The notes below the pieces were generated by a model. The model saw nothing but the letters and a program-made list of their open reading frames with translations. It was not told where the DNA came from and ran no database searches. A DNA stretch of 64,000 nucleotides, taken from the NCBI RefSeq assembly GCF_000478605.2, contig NZ_ASHX02000001.1:2457895-2521894 (forward strand). Direction: 5' to 3'. The position numbers and the translations under genes are program-made. The DNA comes from Streptomyces thermolilacinus SPC6 (GTDB lineage: Bacteria > Actinomycetota > Actinomycetes > Streptomycetales > Streptomycetaceae). This document shows, piece by piece, positions 17,168-27,289 of the stretch; within the stretch, counting starts at the first letter, position 1; every line of letters starts with the position of its first letter.

Positions 17168-18526
17168 TCAGCCCAGCGTCGCCTTCACCACGTCGGCCAG
17201 CTGGCCCGCGACGGTCTTGGCCTGCTCGATGTCGGCGGCCTCGACCATGACCCGTACGAGCGGCTCCGTACCGGACGGGCGGAGCAGCACGCGGCCGGTG
17301 GTGCCCAGCGCGCGCTCGGCGTCCGCGACGGCGATGCCCAGCTCGGCGGAGGTCTTCACGCGGCTCTTGTCGACGTCCTTGACGTTGATCAGGACCTGCG
17401 GAAGGCGCTCCATCACACCGGCCAGGTCGGCGAGGCGCCGCCCGGTCGCCGCGACGCGCGCCGCCAGCAGCAGACCGGTCAGGGTGCCGTCACCGGTGGT
17501 GGCGTGGTCCAGGACGATGACGTGACCGGACTGCTCGCCGCCCAGCGCGTACCCCTGCTCCTTCATCTCCTCCAGCACATAGCGGTCGCCGACCGCGGTC
17601 TGGACGAGGCGCAGGCCCTCGCGCTCCATGGCGAGCTTGAAGCCCAGGTTGGACATGACCGTCGCGACGACGGTGTCCCCGCGCAGCGTGCCGGCCTCGC
17701 GCATGGCGAGCGCCAGGACGGCGAGGATCTGGTCGCCGTCCACCTCCGCGCCGGTGTGGTCCACGGCCAGGCAGCGGTCGGCGTCGCCGTCGTGGGCGAT
17801 GCCCAGATCGGCGCCGTGCTCCAGGACGGCGGCCTTCAGCATGTCGAGGTGCGTGGAGCCGCAGCCGTCGTTGATGTTGAGGCCGTCCGGGGCGGCGCCG
17901 ATCGTGATGACCTCGGCACCCGCGCGGGTGAACGCGTCGGGCGACACGTGCGAGGCCGCGCCGTGCGCCTCGTCGAGGACGATCTTCAGCCCGTCGAGCC
18001 GGTTGGGCAGCACGGACAGCAGGTGGGCGACGTAGTCGTCGGCGCCCTGCCCGTAGTCCTTGACGCGGCCCACACCGGCGCCGGTCGGCCGGTCCCACGG
18101 CTCGCCGGTGCGGTGCTGCTGGTACACCGACTCGATGCGGTCCTCCAGCTCGTCCGCCAGCTTGTGGCCGCCGCGCGCGAAGAACTTGATGCCGTTGTCG
18201 GGCATGGCGTTGTGCGACGCGGACAGCATGACGCCCAGGTCGGCGCCGAGGGACCCGGTCAGGTACGCGACGGCCGGCGTCGGCAGGACACCGACCCGCA
18301 GAACGTCCACCCCGGCGCTGGCGAGGCCCGCCACCACGGCGGCCTCCAGGAACTCCCCCGACGCGCGCGGGTCACGGCCGACCACCGCGGTGGGCCGGTG
18401 ACCCTCGAAGGTTCCCGCCTCGGCGAGCACGTGGGCCGCCGCCACGGACAGGCCGAGCGCGAGCTCCGCCGTCAGATCCGCGTTGGCGACACCGCGCACA
18501 CCATCCGTGCCGAAGAGTCGTCCCAC
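17168..18526 (-). CDS. glmM: phosphoglucosamine mutase
   Basis: 452 residues from GTG 18526 ([13 protein letters not shown]), the usual start of the family; upstream in-frame codons are not conserved. Converts glucosamine-6-phosphate to glucosamine-1-phosphate after GlmS. The phosphoserine loop is [13 protein letters not shown], the metal loop is [13 protein letters not shown], the sugar-binding GGEQSGH is present, and the C-terminal phosphate-binding [14 protein letters not shown] is intact. Confidence 0.96.
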   Translation of the reverse strand: MGRLFGTDGVRGVANADLTAELALGLSVAAAHVLAEAGTFEGHRPTAVVGRDPRASGEFLEAAVVAGLASAGVDVLRVGVLPTPAVAYLTGSLGADLGVMLSASHNAMPDNGIKFFARGGHKLADELEDRIESVYQQHRTGEPWDRPTGAGVGRVKDYGQGADDYVAHLLSVLPNRLDGLKIVLDEAHGAASHVSPDAFTRAGAEVITIGAAPDGLNINDGCGSTHLDMLKAAVLEHGADLGIAHDGDADRCLAVDHTGAEVDGDQILAVLALAMREAGTLRGDTVVATVMSNLGFKLAMEREGLRLVQTAVGDRYVLEEMKEQGYALGGEQSGHVIVLDHATTGDGTLTGLLLAARVAATGRRLADLAGVMERLPQVLINVKDVDKSRVKTSAELGIAVADAERALGTTGRVLLRPSGTEPLVRVMVEAADIEQAKTVAGQLADVVKATLG

Positions 18527-18567
18527 AACCGTCCTCCGAAAGACTTGCCTATAGAACAAGGAGAAAC

Positions 18568-18605
18568 GTACGCCCCGGCGGCACGGGAGTGCCGCCGGGG
18601 CGTAC
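18568..18605 (-). terminator. rplM-rpsI operon terminator
   Basis: 17-bp perfect stem GTACGCCCCGGCGGCAC / GTGCCGCCGGGGCGTAC with a 4-nt loop, 27 nt after the rpsI stop. Very stable and without mismatches. Confidence 0.92.
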
Positions 18606-18632
18606 GTACGAGCAGCCGAGCAGGCGCGGTGA

Positions 18633-19151
18633 TTAGCGCTTGCTGTACTGCGGCGCCTTGCGGGCCTTCTTCAGACCGGCCTTCTTCCGCTCGACCGCGC
18701 GGTCGTCGCGGCTGAGGAAGCCGGCCTTCTTCAGCGGGCCGCGGTTGTTGTCCACGTCCGCCTCGTTCAGGGCGCGGGCCACGCCGAGGCGCAGGGCGCC
18801 GGCCTGGCCGGAGACGCCGCCACCCGCGATGCGGGCGATGACGTCGTAGCGGCCCTCGAGCTCGAGCACCTTGAAGGGCTCGTTGACTTCCTGCTGGTGC
18901 ACCTTGTTCGGGAAGTAGTCCTCAAGGGTGCGACCGTTGATCTTCCACTTGCCGGTGCCCGGGACGATCCGGACGCGGGCGATGGCGTTCTTGCGGCGGC
19001 CCAGGCCGGCGGCCGGCTGCGGCTCGCCGAAGCGGGAGGCCAGGGACTCCGAGGTGTACTCGCCCTCGACGGGGACCTCGGACTCGAAGGTGGTGACCTC
19101 GGCGTAGGTCTCCTCGCCCTCGATGGGGTTCTCAACAGTGGTCTCGGCCAC
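18633..19151 (-). CDS. rpsI: 30S ribosomal protein S9
   Basis: 172 residues from GTG 19151. The conserved S9 body starts at [12 protein letters not shown], and the basic tail PQYSKR, which reaches the P-site tRNA, is intact. The first 45 or so residues are an acidic extension ([18 protein letters not shown]) found in actinobacterial S9 and absent from E. coli S9. Second gene of the rplM-rpsI operon, 41 nt after rplM, followed by a strong terminator. Confidence 0.97.
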   Translation of the reverse strand: MAETTVENPIEGEETYAEVTTFESEVPVEGEYTSESLASRFGEPQPAAGLGRRKNAIARVRIVPGTGKWKINGRTLEDYFPNKVHQQEVNEPFKVLELEGRYDVIARIAGGGVSGQAGALRLGVARALNEADVDNNRGPLKKAGFLSRDDRAVERKKAGLKKARKAPQYSKR

Positions 19152-19192
19152 GATGCTCCTCAGATTCTCTTCGTCTTAGGGGGTGGCCGGAC

Positions 19193-19636
19193 TTACTGCG
19201 CGACCTGGGTGATCTCGAACGGAACCGGCTGCTGGGCAGCGTGGGGGTGGTTCTCGCCCGCGTAGACCTTCAGCTTCGAGAGCATCTGACGGCCGAGGGA
19301 GTTCTTCGGGAGCATGCCCTTGACGGCCTTCTCGACGGCCTTCTCCGGGTTGTTCGCCAGGAGGTCGTCGTAGCGGACGGAACGCAGACCACCCGGGTAG
19401 CCGGAGTGGCGGTACGCCATCTTCTGGGTCCGCTTGTTGCCGGACAGGTGCACCTTGTCGGCGTTGATGATGATGACGAAGTCACCAGCGTCGACGTGCG
19501 GCGCGTAGATCGGCTTGTGCTTGCCCCGGAGGAGCGTGGCGGCGGTGGTGGCCAGGCGACCCAGGACGACGTCCTGGGCGTCAATGACGTGCCACTGGCG
19601 AGTGACATCGCCGGGCTTGGGGCTGTACGTACGCAC
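19193..19636 (-). CDS. rplM: 50S ribosomal protein L13
   Basis: 147 residues from GTG 19636. Conserved motifs [42 protein letters not shown] and [18 protein letters not shown]. Early-assembly 23S-binding protein. First gene of the rplM-rpsI operon, with a leader of about 175 nt behind a good sigma-70-type promoter. Confidence 0.98.
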   Translation of the reverse strand: MRTYSPKPGDVTRQWHVIDAQDVVLGRLATTAATLLRGKHKPIYAPHVDAGDFVIIINADKVHLSGNKRTQKMAYRHSGYPGGLRSVRYDDLLANNPEKAVEKAVKGMLPKNSLGRQMLSKLKVYAGENHPHAAQQPVPFEITQVAQ

Positions 19637-19817
19637 GGTCGTAGCCTTCGCTTCTTCAGTGAGTGGGTCCTGTCAAGGCCACCACGGACGATCACGACAG
19701 CCAAGACCACACGTCGGTGACGCAAACCGAGTGCAGGTCGCTGGTCATCGGCCCGGTGAGCCGGCGTAGCGGCCTCTCACGTGAGATCGAGCAAGCCAGT
19801 ACGCATAACGAACCAGA

Positions 19818-19847
19818 AGAATACGCGCCGTCCCCCGCCCGGGTCAA
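19818..19847 (-). promoter_or_regulatory. rplM-rpsI promoter
   Basis: On the minus strand TTGACC (19842-19847) and TATTCT (19818-19823) are separated by 18 nt. The predicted start near 19811 gives a leader of about 175 nt, which contains the 12-bp palindrome TCTCACGTGAGA at 19775-19786. The stretch 19848-19998, on to the end of the ABC-F gene, shows only GC-rich sequence. Confidence 0.7.
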
Positions 19848-19998
19848 AACGGCGCCCGGCGCCCCCGCACGCCACGGCGGCGCCCGCCGCGGCCGGAGGC
19901 GCCGCTACCGCTCGCATGGCCGGACACCGTACGCGACGCCGCACCCGGCCCCGCCACCGCACGCGTACCACGCACCGCGCGGCCCACACCCGCCGCCG

Positions 19999-21630
19999 TT
20001 ACCGCTCCCGTACCACGCGCCGCTCGTCCCACACGGGCTCCGCCGTCTCCCGTACGACACCGTCCGACCCGAAGACCAGGTACCGGTCGAAGGACCGCGC
20101 GAACCACCGGTCGTGCGTCACGGCCAGCACCGTCCCCTCGTACGCCTCCAGGCCCGCCTGAAGCGCCTCCGCCGACTCCAGGTCCAGGTTGTCCGTCGGC
20201 TCGTCCAGCAGCAGCGCCGTGGCGCCCGACAGCTCCAGGAGCAGGATCTGGAACCGCGCCTGCTGTCCGCCCGAAAGCCGCCCGAACACCTGGTCGCCCT
20301 GCTTCTCCAGCTCGTACCGCCGCAGCACCGACATGGCGCCGCCCCGGTCCTTGGAGTGCTCGGTCCACAGGATGTCCACCAGCGTCCGCCCCTCCAGCTC
20401 CGGGTGGGCGTGGGTCTGCGCGAAGTGGCCCGGCACGACCCGCGCGCCCAGCTTCCACGCGCCCGAGTGCGCGACCGACGCGTCACCGGCGAGCAGCCGC
20501 AGGAAGTGCGACTTGCCGGAGCCGTTCGACCCCAGCACGGCGACCCGCTCCCCGTAGAAGACCTCCAGGTCGAACGGTTTCATCAACCCGGTCAGCTCAA
20601 GCCCCCGGCACTCCACCGCCCGCACCCCGGTCCGCCCGCCGCGCAGCCGCATCCGGATGTCCTGCTCGCGCGGCGGCTCCGGCGGCGGACCGGCCTCCTC
20701 GAACTTCCGCAGCCGCGTCTGCGCCGCCGCGTACCGGGACGCCATCTCATGGCTGACCGACGCCGCCTGCCGCAGGTTCACCACGAGCCGCTTCAGCTGG
20801 GCGTGCTTCTCCTCCCAGCGCCGCTTCAGCTCCTCGAAGCGCGCGAACCGCTCCCGCCTGGCCTCGTGGAAGGTGGCGAAGCCACCGCCGTGCACCCACA
20901 CGTCCGCCCCGGCGGGGCCCGGCTCCACGGCGACGATCTTCTGCGCGGCCCGCGCCAGCAGCTCCCGGTCGTGCGACACGAACAGCACCGTCTTGCGGGT
21001 CTCGCCGAGCCGCTCCTCCAGCCACCGCTTGCCCGGTACGTCCAAATAGTTGTCCGGCTCGTCCAGCAGCAGCACCTCCTCGGGCCCGCGCAGCAGCGCC
21101 TCCAGCACCAGCCGCTTCTGCTCGCCGCCGCTGAGCGTGCGCACCTGGCGGAACTGCGCTCGCTCGTACGGGACGCCGAGCGCCGCCGTGGTGCACATGT
21201 CCCACAGCGTCTCCGCCTCGTAGCCGCGCGCCTCCGCCCAGTCGCTGAGCGCCTGCGCGTACCGCATCTGCGCGGCCTCGTCGTCCACGGTCATGATCAG
21301 GTGCTCGGCCTCGTCCACCGCGGCCGCCGCCTGGCGGATGCGCGGCGGCGCCACGGACACGAGCAGGTCCCGCACCGTCCGCTCGTCCCGTACGGACCCC
21401 ACGAACTGCGGCATCACCCCGAGCCCGCCGCTCACCGTGACCGTCCCGCCGTGCGGCTGCGCCTCACCCGCGATCAGTCTCAGCAGCGTCGTCTTGCCCG
21501 CGCCGTTCGGCCCCACGAGCGCGACCACGGCACCCTCACCGACCCGGAACGACACATCACCGAGCAGCGCCCGCCCGTCCGGCAGGAAGTACTCCAGATG
21601 CGCTACCTCGACATGTCCCATGTCCCGCAT
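19999..21630 (-). CDS. ABC-F family ATPase
   Basis: 543 residues, soluble, with two ABC cassettes and no membrane segment. First cassette: VALVGPNGAGKTTLLRL, signature LSGGEQKRLVL, Walker B VLLLDEPDNYLD. Second: VAVLGSNGSGKSHFLRL, signature LSGGQQARFQI, Walker B LLLDEPTDNLD. The linker between them is rich in Arg/Glu (FARFEELKRRWEEKHAQLKRL), as in ribosome-acting ABC-F proteins. It may be a translation factor or antibiotic-protection protein; the subfamily cannot be decided here. The in-frame ATG at 21621 is an equally good start. Confidence 0.9.
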   Translation of the reverse strand: MRDMGHVEVAHLEYFLPDGRALLGDVSFRVGEGAVVALVGPNGAGKTTLLRLIAGEAQPHGGTVTVSGGLGVMPQFVGSVRDERTVRDLLVSVAPPRIRQAAAAVDEAEHLIMTVDDEAAQMRYAQALSDWAEARGYEAETLWDMCTTAALGVPYERAQFRQVRTLSGGEQKRLVLEALLRGPEEVLLLDEPDNYLDVPGKRWLEERLGETRKTVLFVSHDRELLARAAQKIVAVEPGPAGADVWVHGGGFATFHEARRERFARFEELKRRWEEKHAQLKRLVVNLRQAASVSHEMASRYAAAQTRLRKFEEAGPPPEPPREQDIRMRLRGGRTGVRAVECRGLELTGLMKPFDLEVFYGERVAVLGSNGSGKSHFLRLLAGDASVAHSGAWKLGARVVPGHFAQTHAHPELEGRTLVDILWTEHSKDRGGAMSVLRRYELEKQGDQVFGRLSGGQQARFQILLLELSGATALLLDEPTDNLDLESAEALQAGLEAYEGTVLAVTHDRWFARSFDRYLVFGSDGVVRETAEPVWDERRVVRER

Positions 21631-21663
21631 TCTGACCGCCGAAGGGCCCCGCGCCCAACCGGA

Positions 21664-21669
21664 TTAGGA
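21664..21669 (+). promoter_or_regulatory. -10 element directing a leaderless transcript
   Basis: TAGGAT, a near-ideal actinobacterial -10, ends 8 nt before the ATG at 21678. Transcription would begin at or next to the start codon, and no ribosome-binding site is present. The -35 region is poor. Confidence 0.55.
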
Positions 21670-21677
21670 TGCGCGGC

Positions 21678-22754
21678 ATGAGCTATGGGGGACCGCAGTG
21701 GCCGCAGGAGCCGCACCAGCCGGACGGCAACTCCGGCCACGACCCGTACGGGGGGCAGCAGCAGTACGGGACCGGGCAGCAGGGCGGATCACAGGGCGCC
21801 CCGTACGGCCAGGGCCAGGCACAGCCCGGCTACGGCTACCCCCACGGCCAGGGACAGCCCGCGTACGGCTATCCCCACGCGCAGCAGCAGCCCGCCTACG
21901 CGCAGCAGCCCGCGTTCGGCGGCCACGACGACGGCACCCCGGACTGGAGCGCGCTCGCCGAGGCGTCGGAGGCCCGGCAGCGCCGTAAGCGCTGGCTCAT
22001 CGCGGGCGGCGGCGTCCTCGCCACGGCCGCCATCGCCACCCTCGTCGCCGTCGCGGTCGTCTCCACCAACGAGGACTCCCCCGCGTCGGCGGGCGGCGCG
22101 ACCGGCAGCTCCGCCACCACCGTCCCCGGCGGCGCCGAACTGCCGACCGGCGGGACGGGCCCGCGGCCGTCGTTCTCCTCCGTCGCCCCGCCGCCCCCGC
22201 CGAACCCGATGGACTTCATCTCCACCGCCGCCAAGGACAAGGCCCCGCTCACCGCGGAGGGCCTGTTCCCCGGCAAGAAGCTCACCTTCGGCGACCGCGT
22301 CTACACCAAGGGCGCCACCAGCTCCACCACGAACTGCGGGTCCGCGGGCAAGGGCGGCCTCGGCACGGTCCTGGAGAACCACGGCTGCACCCGCGTCATC
22401 CGCGCCACCTACACCCGCGACGGCGTCGCCATCACCGTCGGCGTCGCCCTCTTCGCCGACCAGGGCAAGGCCCTGAAGGCGAAGGAGGGCGCCCGCGGCG
22501 GCGTCGCCCCGCTCGCCGGCGGCGGCGTCGGCGACTTCTGCCGCGCCACCGTCTGCCTGCGCCGCTCCAACGCGCTGGGCCGGTACGCCTACTTCACGCA
22601 GGCCGGCTTCACCAACGGCAAGAAGGTCACCCAGTCCGACACGGCCGTCTTCAAGACCAGCGACGACCTGGCGTCCTTCGCCTTCAACCAGATCTACGCC
22701 CGCGGCCGCGCCCAGGCGTCAGCAGCAGCCACCGCGCCCGCCGACGGGCAGTGA
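21678..22754 (+). CDS. Pro/Gln/Gly/Tyr-rich single-pass membrane protein
   Basis: 358 residues from ATG 21678. Residues 1 to about 85 are a low-complexity cytoplasmic region with repeated [22 protein letters not shown] units. After a basic stop (RQRRKRW) comes one membrane helix ([22 protein letters not shown]) and an extracellular region with a Ser/Thr/Pro linker. The compact C-terminal domain has two likely disulfides (NCGSAG/NHGCTR and [11 protein letters not shown]). Streptomyces has many such proteins; their role is unknown. The 3' end overlaps the convergent truA by 36 nt. Confidence 0.82.
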   Translation: MSYGGPQWPQEPHQPDGNSGHDPYGGQQQYGTGQQGGSQGAPYGQGQAQPGYGYPHGQGQPAYGYPHAQQQPAYAQQPAFGGHDDGTPDWSALAEASEARQRRKRWLIAGGGVLATAAIATLVAVAVVSTNEDSPASAGGATGSSATTVPGGAELPTGGTGPRPSFSSVAPPPPPNPMDFISTAAKDKAPLTAEGLFPGKKLTFGDRVYTKGATSSTTNCGSAGKGGLGTVLENHGCTRVIRATYTRDGVAITVGVALFADQGKALKAKEGARGGVAPLAGGGVGDFCRATVCLRRSNALGRYAYFTQAGFTNGKKVTQSDTAVFKTSDDLASFAFNQIYARGRAQASAAATAPADGQ

Positions 22755-23582
22755 CCGCTTGTTGCGGGCCTCACGGTTGCGGGCGGCCAGCAGCTCGTCG
22801 GCCGGGTAGCCGACCTCCTCCAGCGTGAGCCCGTGGGGCCGTACGACATGCACGGCGGAGTCCCGCACCCCGGCGGCCAGCACCTTGCCCGGCCAGTCCA
22901 CGGGCCGGTGCCCGTCGCCGACGAACAGCATCGCGCCGACCAGCGAGCGCACCATGTTGTGGCAGAACGCGTCGGCCCGCACGGTCGCCTCCAGCACCCC
23001 GCCGGGCAGCCGCTCCCAGCGCAGCTCCTGGAGGGTGCGGATGGTGGTGGCCCCGTCACGCTTCTTGCAGTACGCGGCGAAGTCGTGCTCGCCCAGCAGC
23101 CGTTCGGCGGCGGCGTTCATGGCGTCCACGTCGAGCGGCCAGTCGTGCCACAGGACGTGCCCGCGCAGCAGCGGGTCCACGCCGCCGGGATTGTCGGTGA
23201 CCCGGTACGCGTAGCGGCGCCAGATCGCGGAGAACCGCGCGTTGAACCCGGGCGGCGCCTCCTCGACGCGCCAGACCCGCACATCGTGGGCGAGCCGCCC
23301 GGCCAGCCGCCGCAGCAGCTTGTCCCGGTGCTCGGCCCACACGTCCTCGGGCAGGTCCACATGGGCGACCTGGCCGCGGGCGTGCACCCCGGCGTCGGTC
23401 CGCCCGGCGACGGTCAGCTCGTACGTCCGTGTGGACCGCGTGACGGTCCGCAGGGCGTCCTCGATCTCCCCCTGCACGGTGCGCCGCCCGCCGGGCTGCT
23501 TGGCCCACCCGTGGAAGTCCTTGCCGTCGTACGACAGGTCCAGCCGTACCCGTACGAAGCCGGGCTCCACCTCATCGCTCAC
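22719..23582 (-). CDS. truA: tRNA pseudouridine(38-40) synthase TruA
   Basis: 287 residues from GTG 23582, preceded by GAGAGG; GTG 23609 is an in-frame alternative. Makes pseudouridine at tRNA positions 38-40. The catalytic Asp is in [20 protein letters not shown], and the other TruA motifs ([38 protein letters not shown]) are intact. It follows the alpha operon but is separated from rplQ by two hairpins, so it probably has its own promoter. Confidence 0.95.
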   Translation of the reverse strand: MSDEVEPGFVRVRLDLSYDGKDFHGWAKQPGGRRTVQGEIEDALRTVTRSTRTYELTVAGRTDAGVHARGQVAHVDLPEDVWAEHRDKLLRRLAGRLAHDVRVWRVEEAPPGFNARFSAIWRRYAYRVTDNPGGVDPLLRGHVLWHDWPLDVDAMNAAAERLLGEHDFAAYCKKRDGATTIRTLQELRWERLPGGVLEATVRADAFCHNMVRSLVGAMLFVGDGHRPVDWPGKVLAAGVRDSAVHVVRPHGLTLEEVGYPADELLAARNREARNKRSLPVGGRGGCC

Positions 23583-23614
23583 GGAGACGATCCTCTCAAA
23601 GTCCTGCACACGCG

Positions 23615-23649
23615 GGACGGGCCCGCCCCCGAGGGGTACGGGCCCGTCC
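23615..23649 (-). terminator. alpha-operon terminator (distal)
   Basis: 11-bp stem GGACGGGCCCG / CGGGCCCGTCC with a 13-nt GC-rich loop, about 60 nt past the rplQ stop and 33 nt before truA. Confidence 0.7.
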
Positions 23650-23682
23650 GTTCGGCCATTGCCGTAAGGGCTCGGCCATCAC

Positions 23683-23698
23683 CCCCGCTCACGCGGGG
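23683..23698 (-). terminator. hairpin just after rplQ
   Basis: On the minus strand CCCCGC-GTGA-GCGGGG: a 6-bp stem closed by a GNRA tetraloop, 10 nt after the rplQ stop. May protect the 3' end or act with the distal terminator. Confidence 0.45.
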
Positions 23699-23708
23699 AG
23701 AAGGGGGC

Positions 23709-24179
23709 TCACGCCTCCTTCGACTCCTCGGCCGGAGCCTCGGTGGCGGCGGCCTCGTCGGCCTCCTTCACCGCGCGCTTGGTCGCGGCCTCGGCCTCGG
23801 CGACGGTCGCCTTCTTGGCGATCTCACCCTCGACCAGCTCGATGACCGCCATCGGGGCGTTGTCGCCACGACGGTTGCCGATCTTGGTGATGCGGGTGTA
23901 ACCACCCGGGCGCTCGGCGTAGCGCGGGGCGATCTCGGTGAAGAGCGTGTGGACGATGCTCTTGTCCGTGATCGTCTGGAGAACCAGGCGACGGTTGTGG
24001 ATGTCGCCCTTCTTCGCCTTGGTGATCAGGCGCTCGGCGACCGGACGCAGGCGGCGGGCCTTGGCCTCGGTCGTGGTGATGCGGCCGTGCTCGAAGAGCG
24101 ACTTCGCGAGGTTCGCGAGGAGCAGCTTCTCGTGCGCGGCGCTGCCGCCCAGACGGGCACCCTTGGCGGGCTTCGGCAT
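23709..24179 (-). CDS. rplQ: 50S ribosomal protein L17
   Basis: 156 residues from ATG 24179 ([29 protein letters not shown] is the normal start region). The core matches L17 to about residue 120. The C-terminal 40 residues are an Ala/Glu/Lys-rich extension ([18 protein letters not shown]), usual in actinobacteria. Last gene of the alpha operon, 80 nt after rpoA. Confidence 0.97.
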   Translation of the reverse strand: MPKPAKGARLGGSAAHEKLLLANLAKSLFEHGRITTTEAKARRLRPVAERLITKAKKGDIHNRRLVLQTITDKSIVHTLFTEIAPRYAERPGGYTRITKIGNRRGDNAPMAVIELVEGEIAKKATVAEAEAATKRAVKEADEAAATEAPAEESKEA

Positions 24180-24259
24180 GGTGTTTCTCCTTGTGATCTG
24201 CACCGGCCGTATCAGGTACCGGTGTCAGGGCCCCGCGGGCGGACGCCCGCGGGCAGTGA

Positions 24260-25282
24260 TCAGTACTGCTCGGTCTCGACGAAGCCCGCGTCCGCGTCGT
24301 CGTCGGCGCCGAAGGCGTCGGCGGCGGCGGTCGGGTCGAATCCGGGCGGGCTGTCCTTGAGGGCCAGGCCCATGCCGGCCAGCTTCGCCTTGACCTCGTC
24401 GATCGACTTCGCACCGAAGTTGCGGATGTCGAGCAGGTCGGCCTCGGAGCGGGCGACGAGCTCACCCACGGAGTGGATGCCCTCGCGCTTGAGGCAGTTG
24501 TAGGAGCGGACCGTGAGCTCCAGCTCCTCGATCGGCAGCGCCAGGTCGGCGGCCAGGGCGGCGTCCGTGGGGGACGGGCCCATGTCGATGCCCTCGGCGT
24601 CGATGTTCAGCTCACGCGCGAGACCGAACAGCTCGACCAGGGTCTTGCCGGCGGACGCCATGGCGTCGCGCGGGCGCATGGCCTGCTTGGTCTCGACGTC
24701 GACGATGAGCTTGTCGAAGTCGGTGCGCTGCTCGACTCGGGTCGCCTCGACCTTGTAGGTGACCTTGAGGACCGGCGAGTAGATGGAGTCGACCGGGATG
24801 CGGCCGATCTCCTGGCCCGCCTGCTTGTTCTGCACGGCGGAGACGTAGCCGCGACCGCGCTCGACGGTCAGCTCCATCTCCAGCTTGCCCTTGCCGTTGA
24901 GCGTGGCGAGGACCAGGTCGGGGTTGTGGACCTCGACACCGGCCGGCGGGGCGATGTCGGCGGCGGTGACCAGACCCGGGCCCTGCTTGCGCAGGTACAT
25001 CACGACCGGCTCGTCGTGCTCCGAGGAGACGACCAGCTGCTTGATGTTGAGGATGAGGTCGGTGACGTCCTCCTTGACGCCCGGCACGGTGGTGAACTCG
25101 TGCAGGACACCGTCGATGCGGATGGACGTGACGGCCGCACCCGGGATCGAGGAGAGGAGCGTACGGCGGAGGCTGTTGCCGAGCGTGTAGCCGAAGCCCG
25201 GCTCCAGCGGCTCGATGACGAACCGCGAGCGGTACTCGTCGACGACCTCTTCGGTCAGCGAGGGACGCTGAGCGATCAGCAT
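24260..25282 (-). CDS. rpoA: DNA-directed RNA polymerase subunit alpha
   Basis: 340 residues from ATG 25282 ([12 protein letters not shown]), the normal Streptomyces length. The N-terminal dimerisation domain includes [26 protein letters not shown]. The C-terminal domain has [14 protein letters not shown] and the helix-hairpin-helix residues [20 protein letters not shown] used for UP-element and activator contacts. An acidic tail ([17 protein letters not shown]) ends the protein. Encoded between rpsK and rplQ, the canonical place in actinobacteria (no rpsD here). Confidence 0.98.
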   Translation of the reverse strand: MLIAQRPSLTEEVVDEYRSRFVIEPLEPGFGYTLGNSLRRTLLSSIPGAAVTSIRIDGVLHEFTTVPGVKEDVTDLILNIKQLVVSSEHDEPVVMYLRKQGPGLVTAADIAPPAGVEVHNPDLVLATLNGKGKLEMELTVERGRGYVSAVQNKQAGQEIGRIPVDSIYSPVLKVTYKVEATRVEQRTDFDKLIVDVETKQAMRPRDAMASAGKTLVELFGLARELNIDAEGIDMGPSPTDAALAADLALPIEELELTVRSYNCLKREGIHSVGELVARSEADLLDIRNFGAKSIDEVKAKLAGMGLALKDSPPGFDPTAAADAFGADDDADAGFVETEQY

Positions 25283-25404
25283 GGTGTGTTCCTTCAGTCG
25301 TGGACGCCCGCTATTTGACGTCCTCGGATGGTGCAAGGGTACGGGCGGTACGCCCCCGAAGGGCCGTACCGCCCGGAAACCCTGCTACAGGCGTGAGCCG
25401 TGCG

Positions 25405-25809
25405 TCAGACGCGGCGGCGCTTCGGCGGGCGGCAGCCGTTGTGCGGGGTCGGCGTGACGTCCTGGATGGAGCCGACCTCGAGGCCGGTCGCCTGCAGGGA
25501 GCGGATCGCGGTCTCACGACCGGAGCCCGGGCCCTTGACGAAGACGTCGACCTTGCGCATGCCGTGCTCCTGCGCGCGGCGGGCGGCCGACTCGGCGGCC
25601 ATCTGCGCGGCGAACGGAGTCGACTTGCGGGAGCCCTTGAAGCCGACGTGGCCGGCGGAGGCCCAGGAGATCACGTTGCCGGACGGGTCCGTGATCGAAA
25701 CGATGGTGTTGTTGAACGTGCTCTTGATGTGCGCGTGGCCGTGAGCGACGTTCTTCTTTTCCTTGCGGCGCACCTTCTTGACGGCGCCCTGACGTCCCTT
25801 GGGGGGCAT
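25405..25809 (-). CDS. rpsK: 30S ribosomal protein S11
   Basis: 134 residues. [26 protein letters not shown] and [15 protein letters not shown] are diagnostic of S11, which lines the platform near the E site. The N-terminus is basic ([17 protein letters not shown]). It lies between rpsM (99-nt gap) and rpoA (122-nt gap); these gaps are larger than in the S10-spc cluster. Confidence 0.98.
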   Translation of the reverse strand: MPPKGRQGAVKKVRRKEKKNVAHGHAHIKSTFNNTIVSITDPSGNVISWASAGHVGFKGSRKSTPFAAQMAAESAARRAQEHGMRKVDVFVKGPGSGRETAIRSLQATGLEVGSIQDVTPTPHNGCRPPKRRRV

Positions 25810-25908
25810 CTCTTACTCCTACGGGAGGTGGTCGGTCCTACAGCGAAGACCGTGGGAAACGCGGGGTCCGGGGGTCGCCCCCCGAAGAGCCGCAGTGTCC
25901 GCTGTGGA

Positions 25909-26289
25909 CTACTTCTTGCCCGGCTTCTTCTTACCGGCGATGGCGCGACGCGGGCCCTTGCGGGTGCGGGCGTTCGTGCTGGTGCGCTGACCGCGGACCG
26001 GCAGGCCACGGCGGTGACGCAGACCCTGGTACGTACCGATCTCGACCTTGCGGCGGATGTCGGCCTGGATCTCGCGACGGAGGTCACCCTCGGTCTTGAT
26101 GTTGTTGTCCACGTACTCGCGGATCTTGACCAGGTCCTCCTCGGACAGGTCACGAACGCGGGTGTTCGGGTTCACACCGGTGGCGGCGAGGGTCTCCTTC
26201 GCCAGGGTGCGGCCGATGCCGAAGACGTAGGTGAGTGCGACCTCCACACGCTTTTCGCGCGGGATGTCAACACCGGAAACGCGTGCCAT
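25909..26289 (-). CDS. rpsM: 30S ribosomal protein S13
   Basis: 126 residues. [26 protein letters not shown] and [26 protein letters not shown] are S13 hallmarks; the basic C-terminal tail contacts tRNA and the 50S head bridge. 191 nt after rpmJ, an unusually long spacer for this operon. Confidence 0.98.
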   Translation of the reverse strand: MARVSGVDIPREKRVEVALTYVFGIGRTLAKETLAATGVNPNTRVRDLSEEDLVKIREYVDNNIKTEGDLRREIQADIRRKVEIGTYQGLRHRRGLPVRGQRTSTNARTRKGPRRAIAGKKKPGKK

Positions 26290-26480
26290 TCACTGGCTCC
26301 TGTGTGATCGGGGGTCTTCCGCAGCGCCGTTCTCTGGCCGCCGTACGAGGTACGGACCAGGTCCCCGGCCCCCGCCGGAGGTGTCGCCAGCCGGAAATGG
26401 CCCGGCGGGCGCTGCGTATGTACGAGTTACTTGCGTCGCGCGTGAGCTGCGAGGTGCAGGTAGGTGTAGGTCGGCGTGCG

Positions 26481-26594
26481 TCAGCCCTGGCGCTGCTTGT
26501 GGCGCAGGTTGTCGCAGATGACCATGACCCGGCCGTGGCGGCGGATCACCTTGCACTTGTCGCAGATCTTCTTGACGCTCGGCTTGACCTTCAT
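26481..26594 (-). CDS. rpmJ: 50S ribosomal protein L36 (zinc-binding form)
   Basis: 37 residues, start at ATG 26594 ([20 protein letters not shown]). Cys11, Cys14, Cys27 and His32 form the zinc ribbon, so this is the C+ form. Actinobacteria often carry a second, zinc-free L36 elsewhere under Zur control. Located between infA and rpsM, 58 nt after infA. Confidence 0.97.
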   Translation of the reverse strand: MKVKPSVKKICDKCKVIRRHGRVMVICDNLRHKQRQG

Positions 26595-26652
26595 GGGATG
26601 TGAGGTTCTCCGGGTCAGTGCCAGCACCCCGTGGAAGGGGCACGGACAAGAT

Positions 26653-26874
26653 CTACTTGTAGCGGTAGACGATCCGGCCACGCGTCAGGTCGTACGGAGA
26701 CAACTCCACGACGACCCGGTCATCCGGGAGGATACGGATGTAGTGCATCCGCATCTTGCCGCTGATGTGCGCGAGGACCTTGTGACCGTTCTGGAGCTCC
26801 ACCTTGAACATGGCGTTCGGCAGGGACTCGATCACGGTGCCCTCAATCTCGATGGCACCTTGCTTCTTGGCCAC
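26653..26874 (-). CDS. infA: translation initiation factor IF-1
   Basis: 73 residues, OB fold: [63 protein letters not shown]. Binds the A-site of the 30S subunit during initiation. First gene of the alpha operon infA-rpmJ-rpsM-rpsK-rpoA-rplQ. Confidence 0.98.
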   Translation of the reverse strand: MAKKQGAIEIEGTVIESLPNAMFKVELQNGHKVLAHISGKMRMHYIRILPDDRVVVELSPYDLTRGRIVYRYK

Positions 26875-27289
26875 GCTTCGCCCTTCGAATCGGCTACCTT
26901 GATCGACTTTCGCTGCCGCGTGCGGGCACGCTGGTACACGAGAGCCGACGCATCAGTCTACGCGAGGCCCCGAGAAAAGACGAATCCCCCAGCCTGCCCA
27001 CTCCGGGAGATCCCTAAGCCGGCGCAGTACGGGCCGGGCGGAGGGACGCCGGAGGGGCGGTCGGGGGAAGCCGTCGGGTACGTCGTCCGGGCCGCCGTCG
27101 GGTCCTGGTCGGGGCCACCGTCGGGTCGCCTCGGGGTTGCCCCGGGTCCCGGCCGGGTCATGTCCGGGTCGCCCAGGCCCCGGTCGGGGTCCGCCCCGGG
27201 CTCACCGTCCGGGTCGCCTCGGGGTTCCTCGGGGTCGCCGTCGGACCGGGGCAGGGGCGCCGTGAGGCCGGGCCCCGCTCAGGTCACCG
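26875..27289 (-). other. map-infA intergenic region with G-rich direct repeats
   Basis: 415 bp without a gene. The infA-proximal third holds the alpha-operon promoter. The remainder (about 27050-27250) is a degenerate array of short G-rich units such as GGTCGGG and CGGGTCGCC, occurring many times on the plus strand. No open frame here has coding character, and no clear terminator after map is seen. Confidence 0.5.
26955..26960 (-). promoter_or_regulatory. infA/alpha-operon -10 element
   Basis: TAGACT on the minus strand, an excellent actinobacterial -10, about 80 nt upstream of infA. No convincing -35 hexamer lies 17-18 nt before it. Confidence 0.5.
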
